Below are positions 1-6,000 of a DNA stretch of 6,053 nt, one piece after another; position 1 is the first letter of the stretch, and every line of letters starts with the position of its first letter. The stretch lies in contig CALGIV010000288.1 in assembly GCA_937914785.1 (NCBI GenBank), positions 1-6,053 on the forward strand, in the 5' to 3' direction. Position numbers and translations under genes: made by a program. The notes below the pieces were generated by a model. The model was given only the letters and a program-made list of their open reading frames with translations. It searched no databases and was not told the origin of the DNA. This DNA comes from an uncultured Eubacteriaceae bacterium. GTDB taxonomy: Bacteria > Bacillota > Clostridia > Eubacteriales > UBA1433.

Positions 1-215
1 GCCAGGTGATCGACGCAGACGCGTGTGCCAACCGTCGTGCAATTTTCCGGCAGCGCATCCTGAACAGCCTGAAAGCTGACCTGCTCCATCAGCAGGATCA
101 TATAGGGTGTGGACAGCACCTGCGCACTGCCGCTGCCCATATGTGAAGCACACATTTCTTCTGTTACTTTTGTATTAATTTCTTTGCTCATTCCGATGTT
201 TAAGTTTAGTTCCAT
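1..215 (-). CDS. FlK-like hotdog-fold acyl-CoA thioesterase, N-terminal 71 residues (runs off left edge)
   Basis: This gene starts at the ATG at 213-215 and is still open at the left edge, giving 71 complete codons of a protein that is usually about 125-140 residues. The visible part reads like the thioesterase family typified by fluoroacetyl-CoA thioesterase FlK: an STPYMILLME stretch (residues 35-44) and later VGTRVCVDHL (62-71). The family catalytic residues Thr, Glu and His are at T36, E44 and H70. The spacings of 8 and 26 residues equal those I recall for FlK (T42, E50, H76), and the glycine matching FlK G69 is G63. The family hydrolyses small acyl-CoA thioesters in the cytoplasm. The true substrate here is unknown, and fluoroacetate resistance should not be inferred. 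A strong ribosome binding site, AGAGGTGA, lies 5 nt before the ATG. The gap to ftsH is only 14 bp, so it is probably the last visible gene of the ftsH transcript. The family call is fairly firm; the role is open. Confidence 0.85.
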   Translation of the reverse strand, partial: MELNLNIGMSKEINTKVTEEMCASHMGSGSAQVLSTPYMILLMEQVSFQAVQDALPENCTTVGTRVCVDHL

Positions 216-220
216 CTTCG

Positions 221-228
221 TCACCTCT
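221..228 (-). promoter_or_regulatory. Ribosome binding site of the thioesterase gene
   Basis: AGAGGTGA on the minus strand lies 5 nt before the ATG at 215, within the 14-bp gap after the ftsH stop. It fixes the start of the thioesterase gene and shows that the gene is translated independently from the shared mRNA. Confidence 0.75.
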
Positions 229-229
229 G

Positions 230-2164
230 TTATTTTTCTGTATTTTGATCGTCATTTTCTTCATCCGGTTTGGTTGATGCATCCGTTTGTGCCCATAAGT
301 CTTTCTGTTGTGCCCAAAAATCTTCCTGAGGTTTTTTCTCTTCTATAATATTTTCATTAAGATCTATACCTTCAAACAGCTTTGCGAATTCTTCGCCGGA
401 AAGCGTTTCGCGTTCCAAAAGGACGTTTGTGATTTCTTCAAGTTTTTCGCGGTGTTCAACCAGAATTTGCTGTGCCTGTTTGAAAGCCTGATCGATAATT
501 GTCCGGATTTCTTTGTCGATGGCGGCGGCGACTTCTTCACTGTAGTTGCGGCTGCGGTTGAAGTCTCTGCCGATAAAAACTTCCTGCGAGTCACTGCCAA
601 ATGTCATCGGGCCGAGCACATCGCTCATGCCGTATTCCATGACCATTTTGCGGGCGATCGCCGTGGCGCGTTCGATGTCGTTTGATGCGCCGGTACAAAT
701 GTCGTTTAAGGCTACTTTTTCTGCCGCACGGCCGCCGAGCAGTCCGGCGATGTTATCGAGCAATCGTTGCTTGCTCATATGCGTCATCTCGTTGTCGGGC
801 AGTGTGATCGTATAGCCTGCGGCCATACCGCGTGGAATGATCGAGATTTCGTGCACTGCATCACAATTTGGCAAAAGCTTCATTACGATGGCGTGGCCAA
901 CTTCGTGATAAGCCGTAATCTTCTTGTCTTCCGCCGTGACGACGCGGCTCCTCTTCTCGGGGCCGGCAATGATGCGTTTCTTGGCTTCTTCCAGCTCATC
1001 ATCTGTAATCTCTTCCTTGCCTCTGCGCGCGGCGAGCAATGCGGCTTCATTGACGAGGTTTTCCAAGTCTGCGCCCGTAAAGCCGACGGTGCCTCTTGCA
1101 ATGTTCTTGAGTTCGACGTTTTTGGAAAGTGGTTTGTTGCGTATGTGAACCTTTAAAATCTCTTCGCGGCCTTTGACGTCCGGCACGTTGATAACGATCT
1201 GTCGGTCAAAGCGGCCGGGACGCAGCAGTGCCGGGTCCAATACGTCCGGTCGGTTGGTAGCGGCGACGACGATGATATTGTCGTTGATACCGAAGCCGTC
1301 CATTTCGACGAGAAGCTGATTCAATGTCTGTTCGCGTTCGTCGTGCCCGCCGCCAAGGCCGGTGCCTCTTTGACGGCCGACCGCATCAATCTCGTCGATG
1401 AACACGATACACGGGGCGTTCTTCTTCGCGGTATCGAACAAGTCGCGTACGCGTGAAGCCCCTACGCCGACAAACATTTCAACGAATTCTGAACCGCTTA
1501 CGGTAAAGAACGGCACATCCGCTTCGCCGGCAACGGCCCGGGCCAGCAGGGTTTTACCGGTTCCGGGAGGGCCTACCATCAGGACACCTTTGGGAATTTT
1601 TGCGCCGAGCGCGGTATATTTTGAAGGATGCTTCAGGAAATCGACAATTTCCTGCATCTCTTCTTTTTCTTCATCTGCGCCGGCAACATCTTTAAAGGTT
1701 ACTTTTTTGGTGCTGGAAGGGTTGAACATCTTGGCGCTGCTCTTGCCAAAATTCATCACCTTTCCACCGCCGGAAGACTGTTGGTTAAACAATACGAAGA
1801 TAAAGACCAGTGCGCCTACGAGCAATAGTGTCGGCAGCAGGGTGCTGAGCCAGCTATTGTTCGACGGGATGACATAGTCGACCTTCGTGCCGCCGGGCTT
1901 GACGTATTCATGGATAATATCGTCAAAAGAATACGGAATAAAAGCATAAACCTTATCGCCGTTTTTCAGCTCAGCCGTTGCGACCTGGGTTCCTTTGTCG
2001 ACAACGAGCGTTAAGACTTCATCGGCTTCCAAGCGCTGAAGCAGTTGGCTGTAAGAGACTGCCGTTGCGTCATTGCGTGAGCCGCCGAGCGTTGAAATTA
2101 GAAAAATGACGGCAATGCCGATTAATACATAAACGATAAATGTAAATTTAAAATCTTTTTTCAT
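230..2164 (-). CDS. ftsH: ATP-dependent zinc metalloprotease FtsH
   Basis: FtsH is a membrane-anchored hexameric AAA+ protease. It extracts and degrades misfolded membrane proteins and selected regulators on the cytoplasmic side. The 644 residues match the usual length. In order: a first membrane helix at about 8-25, an extracytoplasmic domain at about 30-105, a second helix at about 106-126, then the AAA+ module. That module has Walker A GPPGTGKT (198-205), pore loop FVG (231-233), Walker B ending in D257-E258, and arginine fingers R315 and R318 in the second region of homology. The protease domain has HEVGH (420-424) and the third zinc ligand D496 in TGASND. All catalytic residues are present, so the enzyme should be active. 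The tail after about residue 605 is acidic and polar, with a duplicated heptapeptide (613-626). The start is supported by AAAAGGTGG 4 nt upstream. It lies 21 bp after hpt and 14 bp before the thioesterase gene, the conserved tilS-hpt-ftsH order of Bacillota. In B. subtilis FtsH degrades SpoIIE, whose gene is three positions upstream here. Confidence 0.99.
   Translation of the reverse strand: MKKDFKFTFIVYVLIGIAVIFLISTLGGSRNDATAVSYSQLLQRLEADEVLTLVVDKGTQVATAELKNGDKVYAFIPYSFDDIIHEYVKPGGTKVDYVIPSNNSWLSTLLPTLLLVGALVFIFVLFNQQSSGGGKVMNFGKSSAKMFNPSSTKKVTFKDVAGADEEKEEMQEIVDFLKHPSKYTALGAKIPKGVLMVGPPGTGKTLLARAVAGEADVPFFTVSGSEFVEMFVGVGASRVRDLFDTAKKNAPCIVFIDEIDAVGRQRGTGLGGGHDEREQTLNQLLVEMDGFGINDNIIVVAATNRPDVLDPALLRPGRFDRQIVINVPDVKGREEILKVHIRNKPLSKNVELKNIARGTVGFTGADLENLVNEAALLAARRGKEEITDDELEEAKKRIIAGPEKRSRVVTAEDKKITAYHEVGHAIVMKLLPNCDAVHEISIIPRGMAAGYTITLPDNEMTHMSKQRLLDNIAGLLGGRAAEKVALNDICTGASNDIERATAIARKMVMEYGMSDVLGPMTFGSDSQEVFIGRDFNRSRNYSEEVAAAIDKEIRTIIDQAFKQAQQILVEHREKLEEITNVLLERETLSGEEFAKLFEGIDLNENIIEEKKPQEDFWAQQKDLWAQTDASTKPDEENDDQNTEK
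287..328 (-). repeat. Two 21-bp tandem repeats in the ftsH 3' end
   Basis: The units 287-307 and 308-328 are adjacent and match at 18 of 21 positions. They are in frame and encode the heptapeptides QEDFWAQ (613-619) and QKDLWAQ (620-626) in the poorly conserved FtsH tail. An in-frame slippage duplication is the simplest origin, and it leaves the catalytic domains untouched. Confidence 0.8.
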
Positions 2165-2168
2165 ATAT

Positions 2169-2177
2169 CCACCTTTT
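2169..2177 (-). promoter_or_regulatory. Ribosome binding site of ftsH
   Basis: AAAAGGTGG on the minus strand ends 4 nt before the ATG at 2164, in the 21-bp gap after the hpt stop codon. It is a strong Shine-Dalgarno match and confirms the ftsH start. The gap has no room for a full promoter, so ftsH is probably transcribed from upstream. Confidence 0.75.
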
Positions 2178-2185
2178 GTTATAGT

Positions 2186-2734
2186 TTACTCATTCGTATA
2201 AACACGGCGTTTCAGGATGCCGATATAGGGCAGGTTGCGATAAAGATTATCGTAATCAAGACCGTAACCGACGACAAACTCGTTCGGAATATCGAACCCT
2301 TTATAGTCGATTTTAACGTCGTCTTTTTCTTCTCGTACGCCGGTTTTGTTTAACAGAACGCAGAGTTTAAGGCTGTTTAGCCCGTAATCTTCAAGCTTGG
2401 GAACCAACCCTTTTAAAGTGATGCAGGTATCTGCGATGTCTTCGACGATGAGCACATCGCGCCCCTTTAAATCGATGGTCGCATCTTTAAGGATCGTGAT
2501 GCTGCCTTTGCTGAATGTTTTATCGCCATAGGAAGCGGCTTGCATAAAATCAATTTCAACATCGATACCCAATGCGCGCATTAAGTCGGAAGCAAAGATA
2601 AAAGCGCCGTTTAAAATACAAAGAAGAACCGGTACCGTATGCCGATAATCTTTCTCGATCTCTTTTGCAAGAGAGGTGACTTTATCAGCTATTTGTGCTT
2701 CGGTCAATATAATTCTCTCAATGTCTTTATGCAT
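2186..2734 (-). CDS. hpt: Hypoxanthine(-guanine) phosphoribosyltransferase
   Basis: This cytoplasmic purine-salvage enzyme joins hypoxanthine or guanine to PRPP, giving IMP or GMP and pyrophosphate. The 182 residues fit bacterial Hpt. Visible motifs are LNGAFIFASDL (41-51, the cis-peptide loop by the pyrophosphate site), DFMQAASYG (62-70), the PRPP signature VLIVEDIADTCITL (94-107), K130 as the base-contacting lysine, and FVVGYGLDY (153-161) with the metal-binding D160. The acidic pair E98-D99 and catalytic D102 are intact. Unusually, the signature has Cys104 (TGC, 2423-2425) where the family normally has Gly (DTG); the neighbouring T103 and T106 remain. The start at 2734 has AAAGAGGT 5 nt upstream and overlaps the end of tilS by 8 bp, which suggests translational coupling. 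The tilS-hpt-ftsH order is conserved, and B. subtilis names the same gene hprT. Confidence 0.97.
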   Translation of the reverse strand: MHKDIERIILTEAQIADKVTSLAKEIEKDYRHTVPVLLCILNGAFIFASDLMRALGIDVEIDFMQAASYGDKTFSKGSITILKDATIDLKGRDVLIVEDIADTCITLKGLVPKLEDYGLNSLKLCVLLNKTGVREEKDDVKIDYKGFDIPNEFVVGYGLDYDNLYRNLPYIGILKRRVYTNE

Positions 2735-4148
2735 CTCTTACCTCTTTGGTTGAAAGTTCTTTTACTGTGACGCGTGCTATATTTTTTGTCGTGTGGGTAA
2801 TTTTATACCTCTCATCCATTTCATATCCTACAATCAGGATAATGTGATCCCCATCACACAACAGGGGCAGTCGGGCGCGTTGTTCTCGCGGCACCTTTTT
2901 CTCAATAAAATATTTTTTGAGACGTTTATGCCCGGCGAAATTCAACGGTTGGAAAATATCACCCGAATTTTTACTCCTTAATTTTAAAACACCTTCTATT
3001 TTATCATAATCAAGATACTTTTCATACACATTTTTTATTGGTTTTTTTATATTTGTAACAATCTGAATGTCGATGGACAGATTCAACGCCTCAATAACGG
3101 TTTGTCCGATGTTGTTAACAGGATAAGAATAGCCTTCTTCTTCTCTGGCAGTTGCATTGGAAAAGAGGAATTCTTCGTAACGGCGCAGCGCGATCAGATG
3201 TCCGGGCAGGTCGATCTGCCAGACCGTTTTACCGCTGTTCATTTGCGCGATGATGGCTTTGAGATGCTTTCTTTCGATATCTGCAGGTGCGCCGTTCAGT
3301 GTGCAGAGTAATTCGAACAGCAGATAAGGCCATAAAAAAGGCGCTATTTCATTAAAGCAGGCAATCGGAATGGACGCGGCGTCGTGCTGCACCATAATCT
3401 TTTCATAATACGGTGCAAGCGAGCTGCTTATTTCCCCGGCAATACGTTGAGCCTGCACGGACAGGTGTCCGAGCAGCACATCGCAATCGGCATAAGCAGT
3501 GCGCAGTGCAGGCAGGTAAAGGTTTCGCACTTTGTTGCGAAAATAGGTGTTTTGCGCATTTGTCTCGTCCGTACAATAGTCGATCTGCTCTGTTTGCAAG
3601 TAATCCAAAATGGCATCCTTGCGCACGCCGAGCATCGGGCGGACGACATCATCCGGTGTCTTATTTACAATCCCGCGCAGGCCGTTTAAGCCGCTGCCGC
3701 GCAGCGCGTGCATGATCACTGTTTCGATATGATCGTCGTAATGGTGCGCCGTGGCAATTTTTGAAAAGCCATACACTTTTTTTGCTTCCTGTAGCGTATG
3801 GTAGCGGAGCAGACGTCCGGCCGTCTCAACAGAACACTTTTGTTCGTCGGCATAAACGCGGACGTCTGCAGACTCTGAAATAAATTGAATATTCAGTTTA
3901 TTGCAGAGTTGTGCACAAAACACTTCGTCATTCAATGCGCTTTTTCGCAGCTGATGATTAAAATGCAGTGCAGAAAGGTTAAAGTCCAGTACAGTGCGCA
4001 GTTTTACAAGCACAAAAAGCAGCGCAGTAGAATCCGCGCCGCCGGACAGGCTCAACAGAACATCGTCTTTCTTTTCGATCAGGCGATGCTGTAAAATATA
4101 TTGATATACTTTATATTCGAAATCATGTAGCGCCGTATCCATACGCAT
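2727..4148 (-). CDS. tilS: tRNA(Ile)-lysidine synthetase TilS
   Basis: TilS attaches lysine to the wobble cytidine of tRNA-Ile(CAU) using ATP, so that the tRNA reads AUA and is charged with isoleucine; it is normally essential. From the ATG at 4148 the protein has 473 residues, typical of the long form. The N-terminal PP-loop ATPase has SGGADS (35-40), HFNHQLR (62-68), AHHYDDHIET (134-143) leading into LRGSGLNGLRG, and DETN...RNKVRN (194-209). A middle substrate-binding region follows. The C-terminal TilS domain (about 388-451) contains SGDIFQPLNFAGHKRLKK. All expected motifs are intact. The frame is open back to an ATG at 4289, but that start would add 47 residues before the family's N-terminus and overlap spoIIE by 104 bp. 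A second ATG at 4142 is a close alternative; the only Shine-Dalgarno candidate (4160-4166) is weak and 11 nt from 4148. It lies 37 bp after spoIIE and overlaps hpt by 8 bp. Function is firm; the exact start is not. Confidence 0.96.
   Translation of the reverse strand: MRMDTALHDFEYKVYQYILQHRLIEKKDDVLLSLSGGADSTALLFVLVKLRTVLDFNLSALHFNHQLRKSALNDEVFCAQLCNKLNIQFISESADVRVYADEQKCSVETAGRLLRYHTLQEAKKVYGFSKIATAHHYDDHIETVIMHALRGSGLNGLRGIVNKTPDDVVRPMLGVRKDAILDYLQTEQIDYCTDETNAQNTYFRNKVRNLYLPALRTAYADCDVLLGHLSVQAQRIAGEISSSLAPYYEKIMVQHDAASIPIACFNEIAPFLWPYLLFELLCTLNGAPADIERKHLKAIIAQMNSGKTVWQIDLPGHLIALRRYEEFLFSNATAREEEGYSYPVNNIGQTVIEALNLSIDIQIVTNIKKPIKNVYEKYLDYDKIEGVLKLRSKNSGDIFQPLNFAGHKRLKKYFIEKKVPREQRARLPLLCDGDHIILIVGYEMDERYKITHTTKNIARVTVKELSTKEVRDA
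2740..2747 (-). promoter_or_regulatory. Ribosome binding site of hpt, inside the tilS 3' end
   Basis: AAAGAGGT on the minus strand lies 5 nt before the hpt ATG at 2734, within the last codons of tilS. It fixes the hpt start and the 8-bp gene overlap, so ribosomes finishing tilS could reinitiate on hpt. Confidence 0.7.
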
Positions 4149-4177
4149 ATTATAGACTTTCCGCCTGGTGAATTCAA
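4149..4177 (-). promoter_or_regulatory. Candidate sigma-A promoter of tilS-hpt-ftsH
   Basis: On the minus strand a TTGAAT box (4172-4177) is followed, after exactly 17 nt, by a perfect TATAAT (4149-4154). This is a 4/6 plus 6/6 match to TTGACA-N17-TATAAT, placed in the 37-bp gap between spoIIE and tilS. It is where a housekeeping promoter is needed, because spoIIE is a sporulation gene and tilS and ftsH are needed during growth. The expected start, about 7 nt beyond the -10 box, falls on or next to the A of the ATG at 4142, so the transcript would be leaderless or nearly so. The Shine-Dalgarno candidate at 4160-4166 lies in the promoter spacer and would be absent from that mRNA. The boxes are seen directly; activity is inferred. 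Confidence 0.5.
4160..4166 (-). promoter_or_regulatory. Weak ribosome binding site candidate of tilS
   Basis: AGGCGGA on the minus strand is the only Shine-Dalgarno-like run before tilS. It is 11 nt from the ATG at 4148 and 17 nt from the ATG at 4142, which is long. It favours 4148 on read-through mRNA from spoIIE but is a weak match. Confidence 0.4.
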
Positions 4178-4185
4178 TGGTTATT

Positions 4186-6000
4186 TCATTCTGCACGCTG
4201 CCAGACTTTCGCGACCATAACCGTAATATCATCTGCCTGACGGTGTTCGGTAAGTTTGTCAAACTGCGTGAAGATGGCTTCCGCCGCATTTTGTGGGCTG
4301 CGGCTTTTCGTATTACGCAGGATTTCGCGTATCTGGCGGTCTGTCAGGTAGGAAGAAAAGCCGTCGGAAAACATATAAATATAGGTATTGGGCCGCAAGG
4401 TCTTTTGTGTGATTTTCACATTCGGCATATCCAATATACCGATCGGTGTCGTATCGAATTCAATCTTTTCAATCTTATCGTCTGTTTTAATATAAGTCGC
4501 GCAGGCGCCGGCCTTGATGAAGACGGCTTCAGACGTATATTCGTTAAACAGCAGTGCATCCAGCGTTGAGAAGATATCGACGCCGTCTTCGAACTCCAAA
4601 ATACCATTTGCCATCATCACCGCTTTTTTGATGTCGATGCCGCAGCCCAGCAAGTCTTCGATGATATCCAGCAGCTGCCCGCTGTAGCGTTGGGCATCCG
4701 CGCCGCTGCCCATCCCGTCCGCAATGGCGGCGAGCACCAGGCCTTTATCCACATCGGCAACCGTACTGCTGTCACCGGAGACGTCGGAATGCTTTTTCAA
4801 CATTTTCTTTTGTGAGACACTCATCCGCATCAGCGGTGCTTCGACAAAAGAGAGCACCTTGCCTTCTTCCTGTGCATACTCGTTGTCGAAATCGGCTTTA
4901 ATGCCGACAGAAATGCGGATACAGTCGATGAGCGAGCGTTTGAGCTTGCGTGAAATGGAATTTTCGTTCAGGCTGATATAAAGGTGCATAATATTGCGCC
5001 TGTCACTGAAGATAAAGACGCCGCGCACAGCAATACTTTCTCGCGTCAGCGCGGCGAGCAAGCTGTTTTCTTCTTCTTGGTGTTTGACGATGGCGCTTTG
5101 CATAATGTCAAAGATTTCTTCGCTTAACTCGATTAAGCTTTGCTGTTTGGTTAAATAATATTCCTGCTGGCGTTCAAAACGCGCTTCGCGTGCGCTTTCG
5201 CGCAGAGCATTTTTAAAGGCGTGATTCACGACGAGTTTCACACATTCCGGCTTGTGGCACATTTTGATAAAGGCGCTGTTGGCAAAGACGAAATCGCTGC
5301 CGTTAAAGCTTTCCAGTGCCGAGTAAAACAGGGCCATCGTCTCTTTCGGACTGTCGTTCCAGCAGAAGTCGTAATAACCACATGATGTACACACATCGTT
5401 GATCACGGCATAAAGGGTTGTCTTGTTGCGCACCTCGGTTGTCGTCTTTGTTGCTGGTTTCGTGATAAAAAATGCGCTTTGTGCCGCGCGTTGTTTGTCG
5501 AGTTGTTCGCGGATGTAAATGGTCAGCGCTTCGTTGTCGCGCGCATAGGATAAAGCTTGCCTGTTCGCCGGTTGCGGCAGGCGGGAAAGCGGCAGAGCAA
5601 TAAAGAGGATAGCGCCTGCAACCATTTCTTTTGCATATAAAAACACATTTGTAATGCCTTCGGTATAAGCGGTTAAAATCAGTGCGCCTGCAATAAAAAT
5701 AAAGACGGTCAGCAGTTTGTTGATTTTGCGCACACAGCATGCCAGAAGCGTAGCAAAGGCGTAGACGGCGATGGCGGAAATCGGCATCAGTCCACAGAGC
5801 CTTAAGGCCAGAGCAGTTAAAACAGAAAGGGGCAATGCGGCTTTGATGCCGATCAGAGAAGTGGTACATAAAATAAGAAACATGGCCGCAATAACAGCCA
5901 GGCTGTATCCAAACAGCACAAACTGGTGGATCGCGGTGATAAAGATGATCAGGATCATACAAATACAGATGACTTCTTCATCGCTGAAGGCCTTATGCTT
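4186..6000 (-). CDS. spoIIE: Stage II sporulation protein E (SpoIIE), PP2C-type phosphatase, N-terminus missing
   Basis: SpoIIE is a membrane-bound serine phosphatase. At the asymmetric septum it dephosphorylates SpoIIAA and so activates sigma-F, and it also interacts with FtsZ. Residue numbers count from the first available Met at 5958 (590 residues). Residues 1-125 hold about four or five hydrophobic helices, the rear half of the usual ten. A linker follows with C190-x2-C193-x5-C199-W and C234-x4-C239. The C-terminal PP2C domain (about 390-586) has SGDSS (D396), IADGMGSG (D414), FSDG (D532) and ADDIT (D576, D577), so the metal-binding acids are intact. Family members are about 790-830 residues, so 200 or more are missing. 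Coding continues upstream of Met5958: the frame reads KHKAFSDEEVICIC, resembling the basic-then-acidic stretch before this helix in SpoIIE as I recall it. The frame is open to 6027, then meets TGA at 6028-6030 and 6043-6045 inside the terminal inverted repeat. I set the boundary at 6000, where unrepeated coding sequence ends. Met5958 is therefore probably internal, and the gene is cut by the window end rather than naturally short. Confidence 0.93.
   Translation of the reverse strand, partial: KHKAFSDEEVICICMILIIFITAIHQFVLFGYSLAVIAAMFLILCTTSLIGIKAALPLSVLTALALRLCGLMPISAIAVYAFATLLACCVRKINKLLTVFIFIAGALILTAYTEGITNVFLYAKEMVAGAILFIALPLSRLPQPANRQALSYARDNEALTIYIREQLDKQRAAQSAFFITKPATKTTTEVRNKTTLYAVINDVCTSCGYYDFCWNDSPKETMALFYSALESFNGSDFVFANSAFIKMCHKPECVKLVVNHAFKNALRESAREARFERQQEYYLTKQQSLIELSEEIFDIMQSAIVKHQEEENSLLAALTRESIAVRGVFIFSDRRNIMHLYISLNENSISRKLKRSLIDCIRISVGIKADFDNEYAQEEGKVLSFVEAPLMRMSVSQKKMLKKHSDVSGDSSTVADVDKGLVLAAIADGMGSGADAQRYSGQLLDIIEDLLGCGIDIKKAVMMANGILEFEDGVDIFSTLDALLFNEYTSEAVFIKAGACATYIKTDDKIEKIEFDTTPIGILDMPNVKITQKTLRPNTYIYMFSDGFSSYLTDRQIREILRNTKSRSPQNAAEAIFTQFDKLTEHRQADDITVMVAKVWQRAE

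Noticed and set aside
109..348. 79-codon hydrophobic open frame on the plus strand
   Set aside because: It is antisense to the thioesterase start and the ftsH end, with no ribosome binding site that I can see.
1398..1877. 159-codon open frame on the plus strand
   Set aside because: It lies wholly antisense to the conserved FtsH core, is low-complexity Ser/Pro/Thr-rich and resembles no family; it is a shadow of ftsH codon bias.
2950..3060. AT-rich stretch inside tilS, considered as an internal promoter or foreign insert
   Set aside because: It encodes the variable linker before the TilS C-terminal domain and stays in frame. TATGAT- and TAAAAT-like boxes occur, but no -35 box is at a proper distance.
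4238..4243. TTGACA-like hexamer near the spoIIE 3' end as the -35 of a second tilS promoter
   Set aside because: On the minus strand the next -10-like hexamer (GATATT) is about 26 nt away, too far for a sigma-A promoter, and the segment is conserved SpoIIE coding sequence.
4149..4289. In-frame upstream start of tilS at 4289 (47 extra residues)
   Set aside because: It overlaps the spoIIE end by 104 bp, and the extra residues do not look like a TilS N-terminus, which begins near the DFEYKVYQYILQHRLI stretch.
5303..5962. 219-codon open frame on the minus strand, offset from spoIIE
   Set aside because: It overlaps the SpoIIE membrane domain in another frame and gives a Cys/Arg/Tyr-rich product with no recognisable family; it is a shadow frame.
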